NCBI GenBank assembly: GCA_910588255.1
Contig: CAJUOM010000004.1
Coordinates: 1-55,005 of the forward strand
Reading direction: 5' to 3'
Source: an uncultured Alphaproteobacteria bacterium
Lineage (GTDB): Bacteria > Pseudomonadota > Alphaproteobacteria > RUG11792
Length of the DNA stretch: 55,005 bases
Each line of letters begins with the position of its first letter. The first letter of the stretch is position 1. The notes below the pieces were generated by a model. The model was given only the letters and a program-made list of their open reading frames with translations, ran no database searches and was not told where the DNA came from. A program made the position numbers and the translations under genes. Positions 15,891 to 25,474 of this stretch are shown in pieces.

Positions 15891-17457
15891 ATGAAAAAGC
15901 TACTATTAATCGCAGCTTTGGTAGGAAGCGTGAATGGAACAGAGATAGATGTGACTAACTGGAATGAGCTAAAATCACATTGCTCTGAAGATCTGACAGA
16001 TCCAATTTTCACAGGAGGCGTGTATACGTTAGGGGAGGGGGAAACTTATAATTGGATATGGGTATCTTCTTATGAAGACTTTAGTTCGCAATACTTTGAA
16101 GGTGTTTCCAATGAAAACAGTATTCCAGAAAGCACGAAATTAATTATTCCAAAAGAAACTACTTTTAAAATTTCTGAACATTATGATGAAGAATCCGAAA
16201 AATATTATTCCAGCTTATTTTTGAAAAATAGAGTTGCCATTGAAAATAATGGAAGTTTTATTAACGAAGGAGTCTTACTTACTATAGAAAATGCCGAAGT
16301 AACTTTTATAAATAACTCAGACTTTAAGAATGAGAATATGATATGTACTGTCAACTCTAATTCTCATTTAACATTTTTGGGTTCTGGAGATATAAATAGT
16401 GAAGCAGGTATTTATACATATGTTAGTGATATGGAAAACATTTCAAAATATTCAGGATCAAGTATAACTTTCTCTGGTTCTGGTAAGATTATTTCCGATG
16501 ATGGAGGAATAGGGGCATACTGTCCAGAATCGATCATTACATTTTCCGGTCCTAGAGATATTTTTGTTTTTATTTTTATTATAGGGCATTCAAAACTGAT
16601 ATTTTCTAGTGCTGGAGACATACTCTGTAGAGGCTCTATTTCTATAGATTCCCAACCGAACTCTCAATCATCTTTGATTATATCAAAAGGTACTAACTTA
16701 ATTTTTGATGATGATATGGAGTTAATTCAAGACAAACTTGATGAATCAGCTACTATTATAGGATCAGGAAGTATTGATATTGAGGGAAAACTTATAATAC
16801 AAAGGACCGGGACATCATATTATCCCGGAATAACTCTTATATCAGGTATTACAGGTTCCGGAACGTTAGATATATCCGGGATTATTGATTGTGATATGAG
16901 CGATGATAACAATGGGACAGAAAAAGGATGTATTGATATTTCTGCAGAGGCATTTTCTAATAAAAATCCATTCAGAGGAACAATCAAGCTTCCAATTAAT
17001 ACAAAATGTAAAACTTTAGACTTATCAAATGTTTCAAAAGCTAAGATATTTTATGGTGATTCTATTGTTGCTCCATATTTAGGACCGAATATGGAAAATA
17101 GAATCATCTTCCAGAAACCTTCTATTTCAGAAGAGTTACGTAGTGACAGATGATATCGAAGATAATGTTTTTGATACTGGAACTTCAGAATATAATATCT
17201 ACTTTGATATACAAGGAACAAAACCGATATCATTTGTTGGAAGAGGGACAGTTAATTTCTATGGAGATAACAGAGGATACAAATCAACATATCCAACAGT
17301 GAATTTCAAAGAAGAAAATTCAGTATTGCCAGGATATGGAGTATATAGAGATGTACATTTTGATGAAGGAACTATAATTCCAGCAGGAGCAACAATCGTA
17401 TGCCAAAATCCTCAAAATTTATCCAATGTTACTGTTAAAGGTAAACTTGTGATTTAG
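15891..17457 (+). pseudogene. Secreted beta-solenoid-like protein, frame broken once
   Basis: Two overlapping frames (15891-17153 and 17143-17457) form one protein of about 520 residues. The first encodes a signal peptide (MKKLLLIAALVGSVNG) and a long Ser/Gly/Ile/Asn-rich body with recurring units such as SSITFSGSGKI, SIITFSGPRDI and GTLDISGIID, typical of a right-handed beta-solenoid surface protein. Near 17135 the frame changes: skipping one T turns the ending EELRSDR-stop into EE-YVVTDDIEDNVFD and continues to KGKLVI at 17457. A perfect hairpin follows. No C-terminal autotransporter barrel is seen. A strong SD and a candidate CtrA box precede it, so expression looks preserved despite the break. 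The gene may be decayed, or the base may be an assembly error. Confidence 0.7.
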
Positions 17458-17464
17458 TTTATAC

Positions 17465-17489
17465 AAGGCGCTTAAATCACAAGCGCCTT
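17465..17489 (+). terminator. Hairpin terminator
   Basis: Perfect 9-bp stem AAGGCGCTT / AAGCGCCTT with a 7-nt loop, followed by AAAATTATT, 7 nt after the beta-solenoid gene's final stop. Confidence 0.8.
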
Positions 17490-17647
17490 AAAATTATTAA
17501 AACTATTTATTGAAAACGAAGTCATTTTTATCGTAAGCTATCTATAGAGTGTGGATTTAATAAGATAGTTTTGTATTTGGTTTCCATAATATAAATTATG
17601 AGGACTAAATAAAATCTGAAAATCTTATTATAATGGAGTTATTTTTT

Positions 17648-18067
17648 ATGATTGAACGAACTTTTTCGATAATTAAACCTGATGCAACAAAGAGAAATCT
17701 AACTGGAGAGATCAATAGTATGATTGAAAAAGCTGGATTTAAGATTGTTGCACAAAAGCGAATTAAATTAACACTAGACCAAGCGAAATGTTTCTATGCC
17801 GTTCATGCTGAAAAGCCATTTTATAATGATCTTTGTGAATTTCTGAGTTCTGCGCCTATAGTTGTTCAGGTCTTGGAAAAAGAAAACGCTATAGCTGATT
17901 ATAGAACACTTATGGGAGCTACAAATCCAGCAAATGCTGAAGAAGGAACCATAAGAAATAAATTTGCTTTATCAATTGATCAGAATTCCGTACATGGTTC
18001 TGACGCTCCTGAAACGGCACCAAATGAAATAAAGTTCTTTTTCAGCGATATTGAAATCGTTGGATAA
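17648..18067 (+). CDS. ndk: Nucleoside diphosphate kinase
   Basis: Ndk moves the gamma phosphate from ATP to other nucleoside diphosphates through a phospho-histidine. From the ATG at 17648 the protein is 139 residues, the usual size; an earlier in-frame ATG at 17633 would add five residues. It opens with [20 protein letters not shown] and contains the active-site segment [12 protein letters not shown] with the catalytic His (residue about 117). The Lys and Arg positions of the nucleotide site are present ([24 protein letters not shown]). It lies 14 nt upstream of pgsA on the same strand, likely in one operon with pgsA and ogg. Confidence 0.95.
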   Translation: MIERTFSIIKPDATKRNLTGEINSMIEKAGFKIVAQKRIKLTLDQAKCFYAVHAEKPFYNDLCEFLSSAPIVVQVLEKENAIADYRTLMGATNPANAEEGTIRNKFALSIDQNSVHGSDAPETAPNEIKFFFSDIEIVG

Positions 18068-18081
18068 GCTGTTTTCTGAAT

Positions 18082-18621
18082 ATGTCTGATATAAAAAAAT
18101 TATTACCAAATATTATTAGCATATTCAGAATTGTATCTATCCACCTATTCTTCTATTCCGTTTTTAATAAACTTAGATTTATCTCTTTTTTAGTATTATT
18201 ACTTGCTGCTTTAAGTGATTTTTTCGATGGTTACATTGCGAGGAAATTAAAAGCTGAATCAAAAATTGGAGAGTTACTCGATCCTATTGCTGATAAACTA
18301 TTTTCAAATGCTGTTTTGTGGGGTATTTGTTTTTTTAAGTCCCCTACTCTTCCAAATTATATCATGGCTGTATCACTCACCTTACGCGATTTGATATTGC
18401 TATTTGGAGGGTTTATTGTAGTCTTAAAAAAAATTAAAGTCACAATGAAACCTATTTATTTAAGTAAGATTTGTACAACGCTTATTTTTACGTATATTAT
18501 ACTTTCAATAACTTTCAATAAAACTGTATTATTAGAGGTTTTCGGTTATGTTATAGTTTTATTAATTATTTCAACTTTTTGGATTTATCTCAGAAGGTTT
18601 TTTAAAGGTTTCAAAGTTTGA
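18082..18621 (+). CDS. pgsA: CDP-diacylglycerol--glycerol-3-phosphate 3-phosphatidyltransferase
   Basis: PgsA makes phosphatidylglycerol phosphate, the committed step to phosphatidylglycerol and cardiolipin in the inner membrane. The 179-residue protein has the full CDP-alcohol phosphotransferase motif, D-x2-DG-x2-AR-x8-G-x3-D-x3-D, as SDFFDGYIARKL followed by GELLDPIADK (about residues 45-73). Several hydrophobic helices surround it. The 3' end overlaps the next gene by 4 nt (TTGA), so the two are translationally coupled. A related PssA-type enzyme is less likely given length and motif context. Confidence 0.88.
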   Translation: MSDIKKLLPNIISIFRIVSIHLFFYSVFNKLRFISFLVLLLAALSDFFDGYIARKLKAESKIGELLDPIADKLFSNAVLWGICFFKSPTLPNYIMAVSLTLRDLILLFGGFIVVLKKIKVTMKPIYLSKICTTLIFTYIILSITFNKTVLLEVFGYVIVLLIISTFWIYLRRFFKGFKV

Positions 18622-19406
18622 TAGAGAAAAATTTAAAAGATTTTGATATAGCTCAAATAGCAGATTCAGGACAGTGTTTTCGATTTTCCAGAATAGCTCC
18701 TCAAATCTGGCGGGTTATGGCTTTCCAAAAAATTTTAGATATTGAAAAAATTTCTGAAAATGATTATATATTTCATTGTGATAAAACGGAGTTTAGAAAT
18801 ATTTGGTATAGTTACTTTGATTTCCAGACGGATTATGGAATCATAAAAGACTTTGTATATAAGCTTCGAGATGCTTATTTAATATCCGCAATAAATTATG
18901 GCAGAGGCATAAGGATTTTAAGGCAAGATTTATGGGAAATGATCGTGAGTTACATAATTTCTCAAAGAAATAGCATAAAGCGCATTTCTAATACAATTAA
19001 TAAAATTTGTTCCCATTTTTCTGGAAATTTTCCCTCCCCAGCTCAATTATCACAATTCAGTGAAAACGATTTCATAAAACTAGGTTTAGGTTATAGAGCA
19101 GGATATCTTTTTGAAATAACAAAATCTGTAATTAACTATGATTTGGATCTCGAAAAACTGAAATCAATGGAAACACTTGATGCAATAAATTATTTAAAAC
19201 AATTTAAAGGAATTGGTGAAAAAGTTGCAAATTGTATTGCTTTATTCGGGTTATATAAAACAGATGCTTTTCCAATTGACACTTGGATAAAACGGATTAT
19301 TCAAAAAGAATATTCGGGATTTTTCGATGTGAATAAAATAAAGCCATATGCTGGAATAATTCAACAATATATGTTTTTCTATCAAAGATTCCTAGAGAAA
19401 GAGTAA
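18618..19406 (+). CDS. ogg: 8-oxoguanine DNA glycosylase (OGG1-type HhH-GPD)
   Basis: A bifunctional base-excision glycosylase/lyase that removes oxidised guanine from DNA. The 262-residue protein has the OGG N-terminal beta domain (ADSGQCFRFSRI; usual form GQ-x-FRW), the helical core with EMIVSYIISQRNSIKRI, and the helix-hairpin-helix LKQFKGIGEKVANCIALFGL. Lys in GEKVANC is the expected catalytic nucleophile, and the later FPIDTW carries the conserved Asp. It starts with TTG overlapping the pgsA stop; no ATG fits. A 3-methyladenine glycosylase of the same superfamily is the main alternative, but the beta domain and Lys favour OGG. Confidence 0.85.
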   Translation: MIEKNLKDFDIAQIADSGQCFRFSRIAPQIWRVMAFQKILDIEKISENDYIFHCDKTEFRNIWYSYFDFQTDYGIIKDFVYKLRDAYLISAINYGRGIRILRQDLWEMIVSYIISQRNSIKRISNTINKICSHFSGNFPSPAQLSQFSENDFIKLGLGYRAGYLFEITKSVINYDLDLEKLKSMETLDAINYLKQFKGIGEKVANCIALFGLYKTDAFPIDTWIKRIIQKEYSGFFDVNKIKPYAGIIQQYMFFYQRFLEKE

Positions 19407-19427
19407 ATCTTCTCTGAAAATCTTTAA

Positions 19428-20594
19428 TTATAATTTTCTTTGTTGATATTGCTCTAACAGAGCCTTTAGTCTTGCATTTTCCGCCTCGACGTTCATTCTA
19501 GCTTGAGCTTCTGAAGCTGCTTTCTCTTCTGCTTTCCTCTTAGCTTCTTTCATAGCGGCCTGTTCTTTCCTTAACCTTTCGAGTTCTTTATCCTTATCTT
19601 CAGATTCTTGTATTGCCAAGAGTTCTTTCACTAATTTTGCTCTTTCCTCTCCTGATTTCATTTGATTCTGGATAAATTCTATCGCATCTTCCACTACAGG
19701 ATCTGTTATATCTGATACATCATATAAATCTATTTCATCTTTTGTTTCTTCACATTTTCTTTCGGGAGATAATTCTATTGTCAATAATTTTAGCCAATCT
19801 GAAATCTCTCCTACACATTGTTTCAATTGTATAAACGTATGTAGTTGCTTCGTAGTCGCTATAATAGGTTTTTGTGTTGGAAATACTATTGTACTTAGTT
19901 TCATGTTTCCCTTATAGACTTTTCCTGCAATTACCATGGGAGCTACATGAAAACAACCTCCCCATGCTGCGTTGTAATCTTCCAATAATATTGATAAATG
20001 TCTAACTATAGGTATATTTTCTTGAAATTTCCGATCATGACTTGCTCCGCTCGGCATCTTCTTTCTCTCTATTGTACCTATTGCTTGTCTCCTTCTTGAT
20101 GATATTTTTGTACCATCACTCATACTCCTTGTATAATCATCACTAATAACTATACTTGATTCTAGGTTTGTTCTATCCATAAATGCGGACTGCTTTTTTC
20201 TTTGCATTTCCAATATGAATTCTATTACTCCATTTTCATCAAATGTATTTAATTTGCATTTGCATCTTATGTCACAACTTGTTCTGCCTCTGTGATGTAT
20301 TCCTGTGTGTTCTGGCGATAGATATTCTATTTTATCTATATGACAAGCGGAATCATATCCGTAAATATCATTCAAAAATGCCTTTAAATATTTTTCTTGA
20401 CCAAATAGTAATTTAAATGTTGTGTCATAAGTAAGAGCTGGAATAAGCCTTCTTGGTTTTGCAGAAAGTTCCAAACTTCCTGAATTTGTTATATCCGAAG
20501 AATATGTTTCCGAAAATTCTTCTGAATATACTTGGTTTTGTTCCAAATTGATACAGAACAATAATCCCATAATTGACTTTATTATATTTTTCAT
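19428..20594 (-). CDS. PD-(D/E)XK nuclease-family (Rpn/transposase-like) protein with signal peptide
   Basis: A 388-residue protein resembling the Rpn / PD-(D/E)XK transposase-like family. LIPALTYDTTFKLLFG (about residues 50-65) is the family's opening motif, and the nuclease core is seen as CDIRCKCKLN then IEFILEMQRKKQ (Asp, then Glu-x-Gln-x-Lys). The C-terminus from about residue 310 is a charged coiled coil (KELERLRKEQ to LKALLEQYQQRKL). Unlike ordinary Rpn proteins it starts with a hydrophobic signal-like segment (KNIIKSIMGLLFCINLEQNQ), so it may be exported. Whether it is an effector, a toxin or a domesticated transposase is open. It is convergent with ogg, and no IS ends were found around it. 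Confidence 0.78.
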   Translation of the reverse strand: MKNIIKSIMGLLFCINLEQNQVYSEEFSETYSSDITNSGSLELSAKPRRLIPALTYDTTFKLLFGQEKYLKAFLNDIYGYDSACHIDKIEYLSPEHTGIHHRGRTSCDIRCKCKLNTFDENGVIEFILEMQRKKQSAFMDRTNLESSIVISDDYTRSMSDGTKISSRRRQAIGTIERKKMPSGASHDRKFQENIPIVRHLSILLEDYNAAWGGCFHVAPMVIAGKVYKGNMKLSTIVFPTQKPIIATTKQLHTFIQLKQCVGEISDWLKLLTIELSPERKCEETKDEIDLYDVSDITDPVVEDAIEFIQNQMKSGEERAKLVKELLAIQESEDKDKELERLRKEQAAMKEAKRKAEEKAASEAQARMNVEAENARLKALLEQYQQRKL

Positions 20595-20692
20595 GTTATT
20601 CTAGAGGAAATACCAATATTATTTATTATATCATATTACTAATACATTTATCAATCCATGCACGTCCTAATTGCTAGCTATTACTTTTAATT

Positions 20693-20721
20693 TTGACAAA
20701 AGCTTGGTTATTAGATAGAAT
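20693..20721 (+). promoter_or_regulatory. Sigma-70-type promoter
   Basis: TTGACA (20693-20698), a 17-nt spacer and TAGAAT (20716-20721) form a near-consensus housekeeping promoter 30 bp before the ATG of the HtrA-like gene. This suggests the damaged gene may still be transcribed. Confidence 0.65.
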
Positions 20722-20751
20722 TAAGATAAGTTTCTTCCTGAAATTTGTTAA

Positions 20752-22252
20752 ATGAATAAAATTTTTTCTTTCACTGTTCTTTCCTCTTTATTTTTAAACA
20801 TGAATGTTATTAGTGCTATATCTGAGCAATGCTGTACAGTTATTCCTCAGAAAATTTCAAAATCAGAGACACATGAAGAACTAAACCAGCAAGAGTTGAT
20901 ACTATACGAAAAGGCGTTGTTGCCATAAGAGTAACCGCTCATTTGATTCTTGATAGGTATGTAAACGAAAAACTTTGGTATGGAACAGGATTTATTGTTA
21001 ATACAAATTCAGGAATAATTGTTACAAATGCTCATGTTGCTGGAGAAATGGCAGTTTGTACTTATGAAGTGAAATTCGGAAATGGAAAAACAGTAGAATC
21101 AAAATTATTATATATCGATCCACTTTATGATTTTGCAATTTTATCAGTTGATCCGAAAAATATTCCAATATATGTGAAATCTTTGAAAATTTCTGAAGAA
21201 CAACCTGTGATTAATGCAAAAATATATGCAATGGGGAATTCGAGTAAAAATGAGTTTTCGACTTACCAAGGATATATATTTGATACAGAAAGTATATTAT
21301 GGCTGAAACCTTTTGCAGAACAGTCATTTCAGTTTTCCGGATTGACGGTTCCTGGAGCAAGTGGATCTCCTGTTTTCAACACCAAGGGTGAAGTTATAGG
21401 TTTGCTTTATGGAGGAAAATTAGTTTCAGGAGCAGCACTTCCGATTTCATATGTAAAACCAGTTATAGATAAATTAAAAAATGGGGAAATTTTCTACAGA
21501 TATTTTTATGGCGCTATACTGAATTATATACCTATTCAAGATGCGATAGATGCTGAAGATATACCAGAGTCTCTATTACAAGAATATGAAACTTGCTTCC
21601 CAAACTCAAATAATAAGATTATCTATGTACGTAAAAAACTAACTGCATTCAATAATGAAAATTCCCAATTAAATTCAGGTGATATTATTTGGAAAGTTGA
21701 AGATGAAATTATAGGACCAAATTTAAAGAAAATTGATCAAATTGTTCAAGAAAAAGCTGGAAAAAATTTAAACCTTGTTGTTTATAGAAAAGGAAAAAAG
21801 ATAGAACTTGAAATTCCTACTTTTGAATTAAATTGTTCTGCAAAATTGAAGCTTTTATCCTTTGCTGGAACTACGTTTTTTGAAACAACTCCAGAGATAA
21901 AATTAATTTCGGAAAAAGCAATACCGCAGTTTATATCACAGATAGTGAAGCAAGATCACCATTCATGGAAATATCAAATCCAAGCAATGGAACATATCAA
22001 GGCGGCGCATTTCAAATAACTGAAATAGCAGGAAAGAAAATATCCACGATTGACGAACTAATCGATATTATCCCTGATTTGTTTAAGAAAAAGGTTTTTG
22101 ATGTGAAATTTATTAGACTAGGTAGCGATTTTGGTGAATACACAATAACAACTAAATACTCTCCTGAATTTGCTGATGCAACACTTTATACATTTAATTC
22201 ATCAGAAAACAAATGGGAAGTGAAATCTATAAAAAATCCTAAACAGAATTAA
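20752..22252 (+). pseudogene. HtrA/DegP-like periplasmic serine protease, broken in two places
   Basis: The N-terminal frame (ATG 20752 to a stop near 20930) gives a signal peptide (MNKIFSFTVLSSLFLNMNVISA). The protease continues in another frame through 22019, and a PDZ-like end continues in a third (to 22252, QITEIAGKKISTIDELIDI). The catalytic triad is visible: His in VTNAHVAG, Asp in DPLYDFAIL, Ser in GASGSPVF. One frame change lies between about 20875 and 20905; the other lies near 21915-21922 at GGAAAAAGC, where one more A restores EKSNTAVYITD. Each fits a single-base change. The family serves envelope protein quality control and host interaction. It may be a recent pseudogene or carry assembly errors; the intact triad and strong promoter favour recent loss or error. 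Confidence 0.75.
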
Positions 22253-22266
22253 TTTTTAAAAAGATT

Positions 22267-22282
22267 TTAACGAATTTTTAAC
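22267..22282 (+). promoter_or_regulatory. Candidate CtrA box
   Basis: TTAA-CGAATTT-TTAAC, an exact TTAA-N7-TTAA match with the following C, 48 bp before the LRR gene's ATG. Confidence 0.45.
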
Positions 22283-22330
22283 AACTCTTTGTGATAATAG
22301 ACTTAAGAGGTATATCTATTTGAGCAAAAA

Positions 22331-23461
22331 ATGAATATAAAAAATCTTTTAAAATTAACTTGTGCTGTTTTTGTTGTTTCCACTATTTCTACGGGAGAGG
22401 TTTCTTCAAGTATATTTTCAGGCTTAGCAAATAAGGCAAAATCCGCAATGGGAAGTGCAAAAAGCCAACTTACAACTTCAGTTTCTGGATTGAAAAACCA
22501 AGCAAAACAAACTCTTAAATCAGCAAAAACAGCAGCATCTGATACGATAAAATCCGCACAAGATCAGGCAACAGCTTCATTATCTGCTGTAAAAGAAGCT
22601 AGTTCTAATGCGATATCATCTATTATCCCAGTTTCTGAACAAACTGAAAAAACAGAAGAAGATGGACTACTATTAGATAAAGAATTAACTGATGCAGACA
22701 ATATCTTATCAGAATTAGAGGAAGAGAATTCAGATACAATATTACCTCAAAATGATTCGGAAGAATTGCTCTTAGATGAAATATCTCCTAATGATATTTC
22801 CGTTTCAAAAACACAAAATGAAATTTCTGATGAACTTTCTCTTGATGAGGATTTAACTAGTGATTTTCCAAACGAGGTTATTGAAAAAATCGATTCTCTA
22901 TTTCCTGATACAGAAAAAATAGCGTCTGGAAAAATAATTGATTTGAGTAATAAAAACTTAAATGATAAAGACATTGCTTATATAGCAGCTGTAAAAATTC
23001 CATCTTTGTCTGAAAAGATCGAGAAAATTACATTGAAATTATCGAATAACAAATTTTCTAATGAAGGATTAAAAGTCCTTTTAGACAGTTTAAAAACTAT
23101 GCCAAAATTGGTGTCCATTCTTGATTGTTCCGGAAATAATATAGGTGATGAAGGAGCTATGGCAATAGCTGATTCTTGTCAACATCTTCCATTGAGCCAT
23201 ACAATTATTTTATCAAACTGCGGAATATCTGGAACAGGCATACTTGGAGTTCTTTCTTCAATATTGGAAATAAATAACTCAGCTTATCAATATCTTGACT
23301 TATCCAAAAATAATATTGATCCAAGCTACGCTCCGTTAATTATTGAAAAATTGCAGACAATAAAAGAAAACAGTTTTGAAGATGGAGTTAATATTAGTGA
23401 AACAGGAATTGCTCTATCTGAAGGCATCGATTTGCCTGGAAATGTGATTTTGGGAAAATAA
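22331..23461 (+). CDS. Secreted leucine-rich-repeat protein
   Basis: A 376-residue protein with three parts. A signal peptide (NLLKLTCAVFVVSTISTGEV) is followed by an Ala/Ser/Lys-rich amphipathic segment (about residues 30-95). An acidic linker with repeated LLLDE-type units comes next (about 100-190), and then an LRR domain of the ribonuclease-inhibitor type (about 200-350) with units such as IDLSNKNLNDKDIAYIA, LKLSNNKFSNEGLKVLLDSL and LDCSGNNIGDEGAMAIADS. RI-type LRRs are typical of eukaryotic and pathogen effector proteins and bind other proteins. A candidate CtrA box and a downstream hairpin show a single-gene unit. A role in host interaction is inference. Confidence 0.8.
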   Translation: MNIKNLLKLTCAVFVVSTISTGEVSSSIFSGLANKAKSAMGSAKSQLTTSVSGLKNQAKQTLKSAKTAASDTIKSAQDQATASLSAVKEASSNAISSIIPVSEQTEKTEEDGLLLDKELTDADNILSELEEENSDTILPQNDSEELLLDEISPNDISVSKTQNEISDELSLDEDLTSDFPNEVIEKIDSLFPDTEKIASGKIIDLSNKNLNDKDIAYIAAVKIPSLSEKIEKITLKLSNNKFSNEGLKVLLDSLKTMPKLVSILDCSGNNIGDEGAMAIADSCQHLPLSHTIILSNCGISGTGILGVLSSILEINNSAYQYLDLSKNNIDPSYAPLIIEKLQTIKENSFEDGVNISETGIALSEGIDLPGNVILGK

Positions 23462-23465
23462 TAAA

Positions 23466-23489
23466 AAGGCGCAAGCAAAAAAGCGCCTT
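23466..23489 (+). terminator. Hairpin terminator
   Basis: AAGGCGC / GCGCCTT 7-bp stem with a 10-nt loop just after the LRR gene stop, followed by ATGTTTTTG. The stem sequence is close to that of the hairpin at 17465. Confidence 0.75.
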
Positions 23490-23503
23490 ATGTTTTTGTT
23501 TAT

Positions 23504-23569
23504 AAATTCTCATAGAAACTGTTTGAATTTTATGAGATTTTTAATATGAACACAGTATAAATTCAAACA
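23504..23569 (+). promoter_or_regulatory. Interlocked hairpins in the aspS leader
   Basis: TGTTTGAATTT (23520-23530) pairs perfectly with AAATTCAAACA (23559-23569). A second pairing, AAATTCTCATA (23504-23514) with TATGAGATTT (23531-23540), puts the first hairpin's left arm in its loop, so the two either form a pseudoknot or exclude each other. The second is followed by a short T run. This could be an attenuation leader for aspS; that is inference. Confidence 0.4.
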
Positions 23570-23634
23570 ATTTTGTGACAAAACAGAGTTTTTTTGTTAT
23601 CATATTATTTAGAAAATTATGTAATTATCAGAAA

Positions 23635-25431
23635 ATGAATTTTTCAACAAAAACTGATTTAAGAACTCACACGTGTAATGAGCTTTCTATCGAAAATATT
23701 AATGAAACTGTGAAATTATGTGGATTTGTTCACAGAATAAGAGATCACGGAGGATTACTTTTTATTGATTTAAGAGACCATTATGGAATTACTCAATGTG
23801 TTCTTCAACAAAGTGATTCTTCTTTTTCTGTTGCAGAAAAATTAAAAGACGAAACGATAATCTCCGTGAAAGGTAAGGTTGTAAAACGTGATGATTCAAC
23901 GGTTAACAATAATATGCCAACAGGAGAAATCGAATTATATATTGATAAGATAGAAATACTTTCTGAACCTGAAGGACCGTTGCCTTTACAAGTAAATGTG
24001 GAAAATGAATTTCCAGAAGATACACGTTTGACTTATCGTTATTTAGATCTCAGAAAAAAAGAAAATCATGATAATATAGCCTTGAGATCGAAAGTCATTT
24101 CTCATATTCGAAGAGAAATGACAAATCAAGGATTTTTAGAAATTCAAACCCCTATTTTGACTTCTTCTTCTCCAGAAGGTGCTCGAGACTATTTGGTTCC
24201 AAGCAGAGTTCATCATGGAAAATTCTATGCCCTGCCACAAGCTCCTCAACAATTTAAACAATTATTAATGGTAGCTGGATTTGACAGATATTTCCAAATA
24301 GCTCCTTGTTTTCGAGATGAAGATGCGAGAGCAGATAGGTCTCCTGGAGAGTTTTATCAACTTGATATGGAAATGAGTTTTGTTTCTCAAGAAGATGTTT
24401 TTGCTGCAATTGAGCCTGTTTTATACAGCACTTTTAAAACATTTGCTCCTGAGGGATATGATGTTACCAATTATCCATTTCCCAGAATAACTTTTGATGA
24501 TGCTATGCTTCATTATGGTTGTGATAAACCTGATCTCAGGAATCCATTAATTATAGAAGATTTAACTGATCTTTTTGAAAATTCTGGATTTGGAGCTTTT
24601 GCAAATTCAATCAAATCAGGAGCAAAAGTGAGGAGTATCAATGTCTCGGGGGGGGCTAATGAGCCACGAAGCTTTTTCGATAAATTAAATAATTGGGCAA
24701 AAGAACTTGGACTTCCAGGTCTTGGATATATTTCCAAACTTTCCGATTCTGAATACAAAGGCCCAATTGCAAAGTTCTTGAATTCAGATGAACTTTCGAA
24801 AATTTCTGAAATTAACAAAATGAATTCAGGAGATGTTGTATTCCTTGTTTGTGATAAGAATGCTGCAAAACTATCAGGTGTTATCAAAACTAAATTAGCA
24901 GAAAAACTAAATTTAATAGAAGAAAAGTCTTATAAATTCTGCTGGGTTATTGATTTTCCAATGTATGAATATGATGAAGATTTAAAACAAATTATTTTTT
25001 CTCACAACCCTTTTTCTATGCCTCAAGGTGGTTTGGATGCATTAAAAAGAAAAAATCCACTAGACATAAAAGCTTATCAATATGATATAGTTTGTAATGG
25101 TATAGAGCTATCCAGTGGAGCTATAAGAAATCACATTCCTGAAATAATGTATAAAGCTTTTGAAATCGTGGGATATAGCAAAGACTTTGTTGATAATAAA
25201 TTTAGTGCTATGATTAAGGCTTTTAAGTATGGAGCTCCTCCTCACGGTGGTTGTGCTCCAGGAATTGATAGAATAGTTATGATCCTGGCAAACACTGAAA
25301 ATATCAGAGAAGTTATCGCTTTTCCATTTAACCAACAAGCGCAAGATCTTATGATGGGATCCCCAGCTGAGGTTACACCTCATCAATTAAAGGAACTTCA
25401 TATTTCAGTTTTACCAAAAATAAAACAATGA
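23635..25431 (+). CDS. aspS: Aspartate--tRNA ligase
   Basis: AspRS charges tRNA-Asp (and tRNA-Asn in non-discriminating forms). From the ATG at 23635 the protein is 598 residues, normal for a bacterial AspRS; the upstream in-frame start would add 20 residues before the usual HTCNELS opening. The anticodon-binding OB fold is at residues about 15-110 ([20 protein letters not shown]). Class II motif 2 is [19 protein letters not shown], the bacterial GAD insertion follows (about 290-400), and motif 3 is [14 protein letters not shown]. No asparaginyl enzyme is seen here, so specificity cannot be decided. It sits alone, with a hairpin leader upstream and a bidirectional terminator downstream. Confidence 0.96.
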   Translation: MNFSTKTDLRTHTCNELSIENINETVKLCGFVHRIRDHGGLLFIDLRDHYGITQCVLQQSDSSFSVAEKLKDETIISVKGKVVKRDDSTVNNNMPTGEIELYIDKIEILSEPEGPLPLQVNVENEFPEDTRLTYRYLDLRKKENHDNIALRSKVISHIRREMTNQGFLEIQTPILTSSSPEGARDYLVPSRVHHGKFYALPQAPQQFKQLLMVAGFDRYFQIAPCFRDEDARADRSPGEFYQLDMEMSFVSQEDVFAAIEPVLYSTFKTFAPEGYDVTNYPFPRITFDDAMLHYGCDKPDLRNPLIIEDLTDLFENSGFGAFANSIKSGAKVRSINVSGGANEPRSFFDKLNNWAKELGLPGLGYISKLSDSEYKGPIAKFLNSDELSKISEINKMNSGDVVFLVCDKNAAKLSGVIKTKLAEKLNLIEEKSYKFCWVIDFPMYEYDEDLKQIIFSHNPFSMPQGGLDALKRKNPLDIKAYQYDIVCNGIELSSGAIRNHIPEIMYKAFEIVGYSKDFVDNKFSAMIKAFKYGAPPHGGCAPGIDRIVMILANTENIREVIAFPFNQQAQDLMMGSPAEVTPHQLKELHISVLPKIKQ

Positions 25432-25447
25432 TATTGTTCAATTTTTT

Positions 25448-25470
25448 AAGGAGATATTTATTATCTCCTT
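25448..25470. terminator. Bidirectional hairpin terminator
   Basis: Perfect 9-bp stem AAGGAGATA / TATCTCCTT with a 5-nt loop between the convergent aspS and potI-like genes. An ATTTTTTAA tract on the left gives a U-rich tail for the minus strand. Confidence 0.75.
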
Positions 25471-25474
25471 CAGT

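Noticed and set aside
19428-20594. Complete insertion sequence around the PD-(D/E)XK gene
   Set aside because: No inverted repeats or target duplication were seen on either side, and the protein has a signal-like start and coiled-coil end unlike an active transposase.
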